DNA of 64,000 nucleotides. It comes from Seminavis robusta (taxonomy: Eukaryota > Bacillariophyta > Bacillariophyceae > Naviculales > Naviculaceae). The stretch lies in the NCBI GenBank assembly GCA_903772945.1, contig CAICTM010000451.1, forward strand, positions 1 through 64,000, given 5' to 3'. Under the pieces are notes generated by a model that saw only the letters and a list, made by a program, of their open reading frames with translations, was not told the DNA's origin and made no database searches. Position numbers and translations under genes: made by a program. This document shows positions 21,126-31,182 of the stretch, in pieces; the stretch's first letter is position 1; every line of letters begins with the position of its first letter.

Positions 21126-22903
21126 CTAGACTGGAATGTACCGGTCAGGCTTTCTTACTCGCCGTCCAGAAAGCGTTGTTGTTGTCTGAACTGTTGTTTG
21201 CTGCTGTGCGTCCGTCACAGGTCTTGTCGTCGTCATCTTGCCCTTCGCATTTGGCTTTGTGGAATTTGGCTCTGTCGTCGCCTTGCCCTTCGTCTTTGGC
21301 TTTGTCGACTTTTTCTTGGTGGCCGCCGCGCGTCTACGTTTATTAATTCTAGGTTGTTGTTCTGCCACCCGCCGTGGCTTTGTCCTCATTTGTTCTGCAA
21401 TTCTCTGAGATGCAATCGCCACCATGCGTCTCTTTGATCGTCGCAAAGTTGATTGTGCTGTGTCCTTTTTGTCCTCCTCATCGACTCGGTTGTCGACCAG
21501 TGGTTCATCAGCATCAACTTGCTGTTGTTCCTCCACCAGTGGTTCTTCAGCTACCACTTGGCCAGTCACGAATTCGAAATCCGTATCGTCCGAGGCAACG
21601 CCTGCCTCCAATCGTAGTGTCTTGTGCCGCCGCATCAATTCCTTGACAAGGTCTCCACCATCCTTCATCAATGCTGCGAGCATGTCGTTGGGTACCACTC
21701 CAAGTAGCACACCATTCATCATTCGCATCTCCAATACAAATGGTTGTTGTCCATGCACACTGATCTTGAAGTGTTTCACATGCCACATTTGAATGTATGG
21801 TACCACTGCTGTGCATGTTGGAACCACAGCTGCTTCGAATGTGATTGTGGCATCGGATGCCATCTTGTCGTCGACGGTTGAGGCTTTTTCTATTGTCTCG
21901 ATGTCTTTAGTTGTTGTTGGTTGTTGTTCTACTACTACGTCTGCTGCATCTTCCATGCAGACATCCTTGACCTTGCGATAGACAAATCGTCGATTGGCGA
22001 TCTCTTCTCGCGTATTCAAGGTGCAAATTTCATCGTCGGCATTGCGCTGAATTCCTCCGTGGTGCAAGTGGCACATGGCAAGGTCGAACATGTGAGTGTT
22101 CTTTTCGTTGACCATGAACCAGTGGGCAACTTGCTTGTCATTTCCTTTCTTCCCCTGGATGAATTTGACAAGTGCCTCGAGGTCTTGATGCACGGCATCA
22201 ATTTGAATGTACAGTTTGGCTTGTTTTAGGTATGCTTTGTCGCTTTGGAACCATTTGTTGTTGGTGATCCATTTGGCCACTTGTTGGTATCCGTACTCTT
22301 GAATCAACTGCACGAGATCCAAGACGCGTTCGTGGGGTGTGGGTGTGCCAAGGAAATGAATTGTTGTTGGGCTTCGAGCCAGAATTCGTGTCGGGCCTGT
22401 GGCACATGTTTTCGTGTCTCAGCTTGTTCGCTCTCGTCAGAAGAGTACCCCACTACAGTGTTGACGGGAGCAAAGGATAAACGGTTTCCATTGCTCCGTT
22501 CGGTGTCTTGACCGTAATGGGTCTTCCAGCGAGCGTTGGCAAATTGACTGGGTTGGATGCGACAGCCTTTGGGCCGGTGCTGGTTGTATTTGTCGTATCC
22601 GTAGTGACCATGCTAATCCACAGGAACCAGGGAAAGGTCGTAGGCACCAATGTAGCGACTGTGCTGCTGGAATTCCACATCAGGATGCTCTCCGTGCAAC
22701 AGTGCCGCGGTTTGGAAGGCCGACTTGTCCAACTCGTCCAGTTGGAATGTTGGGACTTCCTCTGCCACAGGAACGTCCTTGTTGTTGTTGTTGCCCGTCA
22801 TCTCCTTGGCGACCTGGAGAACGGGGGTCTTCGTGGTGTTGCTGTTGTTGTCGGTGGTCCATGACCACGAGAGCAGCTTGATGATAGAAGAAGAGAACTT
22901 CAT
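21126..22903 (-). pseudogene. broken gene of unknown family, about 590 codons
   Basis: On the minus strand an ATG at 22903 (MKFSSSIIKLLSWSW) opens a frame that reaches a TAG at about 22615. Coding sequence then resumes in the same frame (YGYDKYNQHRPKGC through HEFWLEAQQQ). Near a short CAA run at about 22360 it shifts into the frame holding LGTPTPHERVLDLVQ, which runs on to 21126. The second part has a helical start, a middle with alternating beta-like words (HFKISVHGQQPFVLEM) and a very basic Lys/Arg/Thr tail ending GRRVRKPDRYIPV, which would suit nucleic-acid binding. No known domain is visible. One stop and one frame change suggest recent loss, an assembly error, or introns I could not place. 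Confidence 0.5.
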
Positions 22904-23429
22904 TTTGCAATTGATAGGTATTGAATAGAAGATTGGTAGAAAAGGTAATTGAAAGTAGGGGGTTGATCTGGCCTAGGCTTATCAACAATCGCGAAAGTCT
23001 TCCTTGTTCGGTTGGGTATGCAACTCTAGCAATCCGGTTGAACAAAAAAGTGAGCTCATCATGCTGACATTCCATTTTTCCACCTCCAAATTGGGATGAC
23101 AGATTCTGCCAGATGGAAAACGACACATGACGAGATGAGACTGAGCCACTGATGAGTATCAACTCTAGACCCGACAACATACCAGAACACGCGACAACAC
23201 TGCCTTCTTGGTTACCGGTAGTGTTGCCTGATTGCTTGCTGTCTAGTCGGCGCTAAAGCTAGCTATAGCGGTGTTTCCTTCCGTGGTGTTGGGAGGCTGC
23301 GGAGGCTGCGGAGTGGCGGTCGGTTTCTATTCTCCGCAGCTCACTCATTCACGATTAGGGCAGGAAGGTTCGGTCTGAGGCAAACCTGGATCTTTTGACG
23401 CACCGTTGGCTATCAAAAGATCATGAGTG

Positions 23430-23535
23430 ATGAGTGAGTGCTTTACTCTTCAGTGCATCACAGCCAGTGCTTTACTCGACTGCATCACAGCCAGTGCTTT
23501 ACTTGACTGCATCACAGCCAGTCCTTTACTCGATG
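23430..23535 (+). repeat. minisatellite, unit about 29 bases
   Basis: About three and a half tandem copies of a unit containing CTGCATCACAGCCAGTGC and TTTACTCGA, with single-base differences between copies. Confidence 0.85.
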
Positions 23536-23663
23536 CTACTGATGCTGTCATTGGTGGTATGTTTTAAAAAAAAGCTTTGAAGTGGTGTTACTACTAGTAA
23601 TCCCTGTCTCAAATCAACCAATCTAGAAGCATAGCAGGGATCAGAGAAGGCTACTGGTACAGG

Positions 23664-23840
23664 ATGAGTAACCGAGGACTGGTGACGGAAACTGCGTTTT
23701 GTAGGCGCGGGGACTGTGTCAGGATCGGTGAAAACGAAGTCAAAATGGTTGGAACTGAGACCATAGTCTATGCCAACAAGAAGCCGCTATGGCTGATGAA
23801 AAGGGAGGGATGCATGGACGACAACAATAAGCTCAGATAA
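23664..23840 (+). CDS. candidate small protein of 58 residues
   Basis: ATG to TAA, starting MSNRGLVTETAFCRRGD and continuing through ENEVKMVGTETIVYA and PLWLMKREGCMDDN. Residue balance and codon texture look coding, unlike the repeats on both sides. No family is known. It may be an exon or a relic of a longer gene, since it stands alone in a repeat field. Confidence 0.25.
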   Translation: MSNRGLVTETAFCRRGDCVRIGENEVKMVGTETIVYANKKPLWLMKREGCMDDNNKLR

Positions 23841-23891
23841 GGGCTACATACAGGAATTATCTGATGGAATTGATCATGCGGTGAAGAATCG

Positions 23892-23975
23892 GCTGAAGCT
23901 GTTGTCCCAGCCTGAAGCTATGGTCCCAGCCTGAAGCTGTTGTCCCAGCCTGAAGCTGTTGTCCCAGCCTGAAGC
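23892..23975 (+). repeat. minisatellite, GTCCCAGCCTGAAGCTGTT unit (short block)
   Basis: Four tandem copies of a 19-base unit, closely alike. The same unit forms a longer array at 24440-24815, so a 465-base non-repeat block sits between two blocks of one minisatellite family. Confidence 0.9.
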
Positions 23976-24439
23976 TGACAAAGAACAAGGCTACGAAGAG
24001 TGCCAGCCCTAAATTGGCCAGCCAACAGCCGACCCAACGAGCCCATATGAGCCAATACCAGTGAATTCAGTACAAGAAGAGACGAATAATGGCATCCACG
24101 AAGCACAACCGTCTCCACCGTCTCAGCATGAAAAAGCACCAAGGAATGAAGTACCGCCTGTCATGCTCCGTGATCATGACGAAAGGGCTGGGAATCGTAC
24201 CAATGGTGCTTCCAACAAATGGCTTCATACGCAGAGAGATACAGCAAATGCCTGATGGAATTATAAAATCATTTGATCAAGAATCGACTGGAAGCCAGTT
24301 ATTTGTCACAATACCCACTGCTTTATTCGAGAATGTACTGGATATTTTAACTCTCTATGAGCAACAGGAAATCCAACTTGGCAAAAAATGAGGGCCAGCA
24401 CCTCTCTGGCGTGGTACACATAGGGTGACAGGTGGGAGC

Positions 24440-24815
24440 TGTCGTCTCAGCCTGTAGCTGTTGTCCCAGCCTGTAGCTGTTATCCCAGCATGGAGCTGTG
24501 CTGTTGTCCCAGCTTGTGCCCCAGCCTGGAGCTGTTGTCCCAGCCTGAAGTGGTTATCCCAGCCTGGAGCTATTGTCCCAGCTTGTAGCTGTTGTATCCC
24601 ACCAGCTTTGTAGTGGTTGTCCCAGCCTGTAGTGGTTGTCCCAGTGTGAAGCGGTTATCCCAGCCTGGAGCTATAGCTGTTGTCCCAACTTATAGCTGTT
24701 GTCGTAGCCTGTGGTGGTTGTCCCAGCCTGAAGCGGTTATCTCAGCCTGTAGCTGTAGCTGTTGTCTAAGCCTGTAGCTGTAGCTTGTAGCTGTTGTCCC
24801 AGCCTGAAGCTCTCA
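24440..24815 (+). repeat. minisatellite, CCCAGCCTGTAGCTGTTGT unit (long block)
   Basis: Some twenty copies of an 18-19 base unit with variants (TGTAGCT, TGGAGCT, TGAAGCG, GTTATCCC). Variants alternate irregularly, as in a minisatellite growing by unequal exchange. Confidence 0.9.
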
Positions 24816-25257
24816 GCTTGGAGCAGTTGATTGGTTGATTGGTATGTTCTACCACATCCTCTACAACTGTACATGCACAGCCAGCTTGCCAAATAATCGT
24901 AGATTCCACCGTAATCCTCTGGAGGGCATTCCTAGGAATTCATTGAAGTTTTGTAAAATGTCTTACTAGCTTTTTATGAATCTGGTGTTAAATCATCTAG
25001 CCCTCTTGGTACACTTCAAACCATAACCAGAAGTGATGGTTTAAAGTACGTGAAAGGATTTCCTTTGAACCAATCCTTACTAATTACTAGTGCATGCTTT
25101 AACACACCAAAAGCACTTCAAGAAGGCCTCTTAATTGCAGAATCAGCTTTTGTACTCTTTGCCCCTATTCAAAAGAGCCAAAGTAAATTGCACGAGCCAC
25201 CCCCAGACCCCCTTCTATGTTTAAATCGTGAGGTGACCTCACGAATTGAATGATTTG

Positions 25258-25346
25258 CGAAGAATCGAATCGAATCGAATGATGAATCGAATCGATTCGA
25301 ACTGAGTCGAATCGAATCTTCAATCGAATCGAATCGAATCATTCGA
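25258..25346. repeat. GAATC simple-sequence array
   Basis: Repeats of GAATC in both directions, with the core word GAATCGAATCGATTCG. The same word is found in the hairpin at 6490-6530 and near 3165, 15397 and 56925. Confidence 0.9.
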
Positions 25347-25429
25347 TAGCCACGACAAAAGAGTTAAAGGTATCCACGACTGGATGACAACACTTTTAAC
25401 TCGACGCGAAAGACTCACAAGTACGGTAC

Positions 25430-25830
25430 CGCACATTCGTATGTCCGCACAAGCTCGACTTGATGGAAAATCTTGGGTCATGACTCGAGTTTTTGAGATT
25501 TGACTCAAGTCAGTACTCATGTCAGCATAAAGTCATGACTCAAGATTTTGCTTTTAGACTGTTGACTTGAGTCACTGCCTTTTTGCCAAGTCGCTTGTTC
25601 AAATCATGGCAAAATCAAATTTTCGTTTAGATAAATTTAAAATTATCTCCAAAAAGGGCGAAATTGAGTTTCTCCCAAAAGCACAACCGGGATAGTGTGG
25701 TAAGCTGTACCATGTTTGTGGTGTGGACAGGAGTGGTTGGCTTGAGTGTTGACTTGAGTACTGACTTGAGTCAAATCTCAAAAACTCAAGTCATGACCCA
25801 AGATTTCAACCCTTGTGCGGACATTAGATT
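25430..25830. repeat. foldback repeat with arms of about 80-90 bases
   Basis: The left arm (about 25436-25525) read on the minus strand and the right arm (about 25750-25828) read on the plus strand match closely: GTACTGACTTGAGTCAAATC, then TCAAAAACTC-AGTCATGAC, CCAAGATTT and TTGTGCGGACAT. The spacer of about 225 bases has no coding signal. This is the shape of a MITE or foldback element. Confidence 0.75.
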
Positions 25831-25896
25831 ACTCTGGAGTAGAACATTGTCTTTACTATACCGGTAATAGCTAGGGAAGATGTTCACAGCAATTAG

Positions 25897-26045
25897 CAGG
25901 TTGTGGATAGAGACATGTTGTACCCCGTGCCGGTACCAGTGATTATGGACCCCGGCTGTGATCGGGAATATGATGACAGCTTGTGCAAGGTCTTCTTGGA
26001 TGGGGTGAAACAAGCTTTTCGCAGAAGATCTCACTGCCAGCCAGC
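25897..26045 (+). repeat. dispersed repeat, copy 2
   Basis: Diverged same-direction copy of 20421-20570. It begins right after the foldback repeat. The copies bracket 5.4 kb that include the broken gene and the repeat field. Confidence 0.6.
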
Positions 26046-26570
26046 TACGGTACCTGGTACGGTAAACTACCGGTTGCCAGAATCTTCAGGGTCTGTGGCG
26101 ACATCGTTGGATGCTCTTTTTGCCTTTCTGTTGCGGGTTGCTGGTGCCATCACCACGGCCAATTGGGTTGTACCGGTGCCGGTATCTTTTTGGGGTCGTC
26201 GTCTTTTGGGTTGTGGGACAAAGATCTCACCTTGGGAATTCCCTGGATCGGAGGTGAGTCCTGGTCCCAATCCCACGAGAACAGCGTCAAATGACGCACA
26301 AACCATCAATCTGATGAGGTCAGAGGTCAACAACTTCATCATTCATCACAGGCCAGCCCAAAAAAGCACAAAGGTCGAACGGGAGAACGACAGAGTGAAG
26401 GATCACCTTGTATTCTCAAACAGGAAGGGTGCTAGCTAGTAGAAAGTGCGTTTGAGCAACGGAGGATAGAGGCATACAAGGTGCTGATTTCTTGGTATAC
26501 CACCACCCACACTGACAGGAACAGCTCATAAAGTAAAAACACAATACCGGTACATGAGACAACAAGAACA

Positions 26571-28610
26571 ATGACAATGCTTCGAACAGCGGCAAAAATA
26601 GGTACTCGAGTGGCAGGTGCTGGATTGGCAGCAGGAACTGGCTATGGCTTTTACCTGTACGAAACGGATGAAGGATCGGAACGAATGATCAAAGTGTACT
26701 GGACCATGGTGCCAGTGGTGATGAACTACCGACTGTTGGAAGCCAAGCACAAGCTAGTGGGCACTTCCGACGAGGAGTGGGTGGCTCTCGACGACCATTA
26801 TGCCAAGCGAACCGTGGACAAGCTGGGATCCATGCAAGGGACGTACGTCAAGTACTGTCAAACGGCGGCTGGATTTCACAATATGTTTTCCGAAGTATGG
26901 ATTCACGAGTTTCGCAAACTGGAGAATCAGGTTCCTCCACGACCCGTAGAGACCGTTTATGAGACAATTCGCAAGGAAACAGGCAAGGAGGTGGAAGATT
27001 TATTTTCTTACTTTGACCCCGTGCCACTGGGCTCTGCCAGCATTGGACAAGGTAAGTTCAGTTTGATTTGTTTTTTCATGAAGTCCACCTTGCTACCGGT
27101 ATGCAACAACTGACACTGAGGGTCTTACATGTACCTTTGCTTTCTGATTTTCATTGCTTGTTTTCATACACTGCTCTGCTCTTCCAACAATCCGCTTTTG
27201 AATTCAATCATTCCATCAACGATACTTGTAGTCCACAAGGCGGTCTTGAAAGGCACTGGTCGCACCGTGGCTGTCAAAGTCCAATATGACGATGCCGAAA
27301 AGCTCTTTCGAGAGGACATGCATACGATTCGAAATTTTTGCAACTCATTTGCACCCGAACACATGGTCACATTGGGTGCGTTGGAAAAACAAAATGCCTT
27401 GGAAATGGACTATCAGTTGGAAGCAGAAAACTTGAAAGACGTCGCCCACAACATGAGGAAACATGGACTCATGCCCCGGGAAGTGGTAGTCCCGCAACCC
27501 TTTCCGGAATTGACCACGAGACGAATGCTCATCATGGAGTACCTGCAAGGACCCAAACTGGGAGATGGATTGAGAGACTTCTTTGCCGACTGGGCTACGC
27601 AAAATGGGACCACGCTGGAAGCATTGGAAGCGGAAGCAAGGCACAGAATTGAAGAAGAGGGTATTCCCGACAAGTACGAAGGCGAATCCGCCCTTACCAT
27701 TAGTATGTATCGAAAAGCTTTGCAGGCGTACAATCTGCTGGTCAAATCGAGTGTCGCACTGTACAACGGCAGCCTTGGATGGATCACAGCGCCCATGGAC
27801 TGCCCGGATCCAAGGAAGATTCCTCCCAACATACCAAGAATTGTTGACACCATGATGCGGGTGCATGGATACCAACTGCTGGCGGATGGTATTTTCAATG
27901 GTGGTGAGTACAGACAGCTTGTCTACATGTATCTTCTTGGCTTGATTCATTTTAAAATGCTTTGATTCATTGGATCTGGATCCTGACCCAAATTTGCCAA
28001 TCTTCGTTCTGATCCTTCTGGTTGAAAACTCCATTACGAAATATCGAAAACAACAATCTGCTATTGAATAGATCCCCATGGCGGCAACTTCCTGCTGCTA
28101 CCCGATGGACGGATCGGCTTGATTGACTACGGTGCAACAAAACGTCTGACTAGAAATGAACGATTGTCGGCTTGCCTTTTGTTTGCCGCAATTCATCGGA
28201 ACGATGAAGAAGTACTGTTTGATATGTCAATGACTGGTGGATACAAGAGCAAGTACGGAAATAAGGAAGTTCTAATGAAGCTCATCCAGTTTGGCTACAA
28301 CTCGTGGGGAAAGGAAGTGACAGGAGGCAAGAATCTGCAACAATTCGTTGATGAACTCAAAGAAAAAGACCCGTGGACGGATGTGCCCGATAACTTTGTG
28401 ATGGCTCAGTTCATGAGTATCCGACTTCGGTCTTTGGCTCTGGGTATGAACCACCCCGTGAGATGTGCCGACTGGTGGGGTCCAATGGCGGAAGAAGTGC
28501 TCAAGAAAGAGGGCCTGCCCTATGAGAGTTGGGATATTGAACAAATGGAAAAGTACAAGCCAGAGCTGAATATGCAGAAACACAAATGGGGTTTGGACCG
28601 TTTTATCTAA
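26571..28610 (+). CDS. ABC1/AarF (ADCK) family atypical kinase, 563 residues, three exons
   Basis: Exons 26571-27051, 27232-27903 and 28072-28610 keep phase (introns of 180 and 168 bases). Family marks: PLGSASIGQ (the Ala-rich loop, about 151-159) and VAVKVQY with the ATP-site lysine. Further on are an EMDYQLEAEN block (the ExD motif), the catalytic DPHGGNF formed across the second splice, and GLIDYGATKRL in place of the DFG. The KxGQ motif is altered to K94-Y-C-Q97. A hydrophobic, basic N-terminus (MTMLRTAAKIGTRVAGAGLAAG) suits organelle import or anchoring. ABC1 kinases support ubiquinone or plastoquinone and lipid metabolism in mitochondria and plastids. Layout is closest to ADCK1/5-like members. 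It converges with the protease gene. Confidence 0.88.
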
Positions 28611-29485
28611 ATGGTGTTGGTTGGCCCCACCCAGAAGCATCTAGCTAGCTATTTCTGCGCATACGGTATGGGTATGGTCCTGCTGAAGTTTGCTTCGGTT
28701 GCCATGAATCTAACTAGCTTGTAGCCGCAGCAGCAATTCAGATCGCAGCCACTAGCTAGTAGTAGAGGGTGACAAAGTCAGCCATCACTGTTTTCGTTGA
28801 AGGCAATATAAACTAGACAAACAATGCAGCCACCGGCAACTCTCTTAATATCTTGTGTCCACCGCCATCATATCTGCTCCCAGTAGCAACATTGTGGCGT
28901 TGTCCAGGAGTTCCACAGAACCTTCCTTGGTGCGACAGGCTGACCTCCCGTTCCAACAGTTTCGTGCCCCTTGAGTTCCTAGCTAGCTGGCTGGGCTGCA
29001 TTCAACATATTCGAGAGAAGAAAGCGGCCAGGTTTTTGGAATAACTTGCATTTTAACATCTGAAAACCTAGGATCCTTCATCTTTCTGACGTCTCGCATC
29101 CTTCCTTCTTCTAAGACTCTTGGCAGTCGGTGACGGTGGGCGGGTTACGAAGTATGCACCTTGGTTGGTTGGTTGGTTTGAGTGGACGTTTGCGGAGTGG
29201 ATGTTAGCGTATGCAAGGTGGTTTCTAGCTACTATTCAGGCGAAGAGAGAGGCGGTGACAACTAGCTAGCTAGCTAGAGCACTAAGGGAAGCTGTGTGTG
29301 AAGGATTCGGTTCTTTTCGTTACATACATGCACATGATCGAGGTGGTCTATATATCATTTGTGTGTTTCTCTACAAGCTACAAGTATGCATACATGACAT
29401 GCATGACATTCGTTATACTGGAGCCATTGCTTTCCTTCTCCTTTCCCTCTAAGAGAAGGCATCCTTCAGTCAGTACGGTAGTGAG
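28611..29485. other. intergenic between convergent genes, no gene seen
   Basis: CTAG-rich words (28640, 28745, 29264-29279) and GTTGGTTGGTTGG at 29162. Small open frames lack coding texture. Confidence 0.5.
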
Positions 29486-30832
29486 TTAGTTATTGGGAGA
29501 CTCGTTCTTGTTAACGGCCGTTCCGGTTGTGGCATTACTACCCACATCATAGGGAACCAGTGGGAACTCGACCGATGCTTGAGCCTCAAAGTTCCCCTGC
29601 ACATACCAGATTTCTCGGTCATCTGTTTTGACGTTGCCATTGTAGACCTGTGAGAGTCGTACAAAGCCTTCCCCAAAGTCACAGCAGATGCCGTCGTTTG
29701 CATAATCTTGAATGATGAACGAGTAGTTCCCGGGAAGGAGATTCTCGTAGAGGGTCGATGACAAACCGGCGGGTGCGACGGTGTAGTATTTCTTTTCATC
29801 AATAATCTCGTCCTCATCGCTGTTTCGCAGCATCCAGGAATTCTCAATGCCATAGGCATCGTAATGAATCTCCAGTCGCAAGGCAACCGTCTCTTTCGGA
29901 GCCGGTTCCGTGGGTGCGTCGGTCGGTGCGGGAGTGTTGGTATTATTGGGTGGAGGCAACGTGACGAGAATGGAATTGTTGGAATTGACCGTGTAGGGGA
30001 AGTAATACTCCAAGAGCGCTTCGCAAAAGGCGGGTGGATCCGCCGACAGAGTGCAGATTTGGTATTCAATCCAATCGTTGAATGCCGATGCCCGCATGTA
30101 TATACCGGGCAAATCCTTTTTGCCACAGGTACTTCCCAACGAGACAATACCGACCATGCGGTTTTCGTCATCCAAGAGAGGACTCCCTCGGTCATCGGCA
30201 CAGTTGAACACACTTCCTCCCTCTTCATTTCCAGCACACAGCATGGTGGAATTCCCTTGCCAGACATCCCCGTAGGCATCGGCACAGGCACTATCGGGCA
30301 ATGCAGCAATGGTTCCTTCTTGCAAGACTTCGTACTGGATTTCCGTGACGGTATTGTTGACCCCAATGGTGGTGATTGTGTAGGAGGGAAATCCAATGAC
30401 GGTCAAGTTGTCTCCCGCCATGGGCAGGGACGCATTCATGTTGATTTCCACGGGAATGGCCCCGTCCACGGGGGCATTCAACAATAACACCGCCAAATCA
30501 TATCCCAGACTGTTTTCGAGATACTTGGGGTGACGGGAAATACCGACAATACTGCGAGATTCGTTGAATTCGGGAAAGTTTTCCGTCTTGACCGTGACAT
30601 TCATGTTGATACCGGCGCCATCGGCTAGGCAATGGGAGGACGTCAAGACGACATCCGGGGCCACCAGAGTGCCGGCACAGCCTAGCTCCAGCGAGACATA
30701 GAACGGGTACTGTTCTGGATCCGCGTCTCGTCCTCCATCCAGCCGTTCGGATGACTGTGCACTGACCGTTGTTGTACCCGCCAAGGTGGCGGCAAGAATC
30801 AGAGTCGACAGGAGAGTCTTGGGGTTCTTCAT
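29486..30832 (-). CDS. secreted trypsin-like protein, probable inactive homologue, 448 residues
   Basis: Signal peptide (residues 1-25, ending TTVSA), then an S1 peptidase domain. The histidine motif is TSSHC (H67) and the aspartate motif is GYDLAVL (D112). At the serine motif, where active members read GDSGGP, this protein reads C211-A-D-D-R-G-S-P, so R215 stands at the nucleophile position. That should abolish classic proteolysis; binding or decoy roles are known for other serine protease homologues. After the domain comes a Thr/Pro linker (NNTNTPAPTDAPTEP) and a C-terminal domain of about 130 residues with GNYSFIIQDYANDGICCDFG, a motif common in diatom secreted proteins. Several N-glycosylation sites. 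No introns. It is divergent from the channel gene. Confidence 0.85.
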   Translation of the reverse strand: MKNPKTLLSTLILAATLAGTTTVSAQSSERLDGGRDADPEQYPFYVSLELGCAGTLVAPDVVLTSSHCLADGAGINMNVTVKTENFPEFNESRSIVGISRHPKYLENSLGYDLAVLLLNAPVDGAIPVEINMNASLPMAGDNLTVIGFPSYTITTIGVNNTVTEIQYEVLQEGTIAALPDSACADAYGDVWQGNSTMLCAGNEEGGSVFNCADDRGSPLLDDENRMVGIVSLGSTCGKKDLPGIYMRASAFNDWIEYQICTLSADPPAFCEALLEYYFPYTVNSNNSILVTLPPPNNTNTPAPTDAPTEPAPKETVALRLEIHYDAYGIENSWMLRNSDEDEIIDEKKYYTVAPAGLSSTLYENLLPGNYSFIIQDYANDGICCDFGEGFVRLSQVYNGNVKTDDREIWYVQGNFEAQASVEFPLVPYDVGSNATTGTAVNKNESPNN

Positions 30833-31182
30833 GGTAATGGTGTTACGAATAGTTGTCTCCTTTCTTTTGGTTGGGATAGATGGATGGATGGATGGATGGA
30901 TGGATTGTACTATTCTTATATATCAGGTAGGATGACGGGGAATGGATGCCTGCAGCCTGTTCTGTCACTGGGGATCTTTGCTTGCTTTTGTTGCGTTTGC
31001 TTTGGCACCCGTAACGGGACTTGCAGCAAGTTCCGATTTTGCTTCTGGGTCCCCTTTGACATGACACTGTTGTTGGAAAAATGAGATGCGGCCCAAATTT
31101 TGGTCTTTTTTAGAATTTCACACAAAAAATCTCTACTCAGAGTCTTGTTGCGAGAGGAGCTGCTCTGCTTGGCCTAACTAAG
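30833..31182. promoter_or_regulatory. shared upstream region of protease homologue and ion channel
   Basis: 350 bases between divergent starts. Holds a (GGAT)n microsatellite at about 30879-30905 and a TATATATCAGG-like word near 30917. No other motif seen. Confidence 0.4.

Larger units (their letters stand above)
22904..26570. other. repeat field without firm genes
   Basis: Holds the minisatellites, GAATC array, inverted repeat and dispersed-repeat copy listed separately. Small open frames occur at 23664-23840, 24089-24391 (MKYRLSCSVIMTKGLGIV and onward, texture fair) and 25050-25253, without family likeness. A CCGGTACC-rich part lies at 25935-26065. The last 130 bases lead into the ABC1 kinase gene. 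Confidence 0.5.

Noticed and set aside
23430-24815. CRISPR-like look of spaced repeats
   Set aside because: Units are head-to-tail with no unique spacers of even length; they are minisatellites in a eukaryotic genome.
29864-30487. Plus-strand frame opposite the protease homologue
   Set aside because: Shadow of the real minus-strand gene, which has a signal peptide and family motifs.
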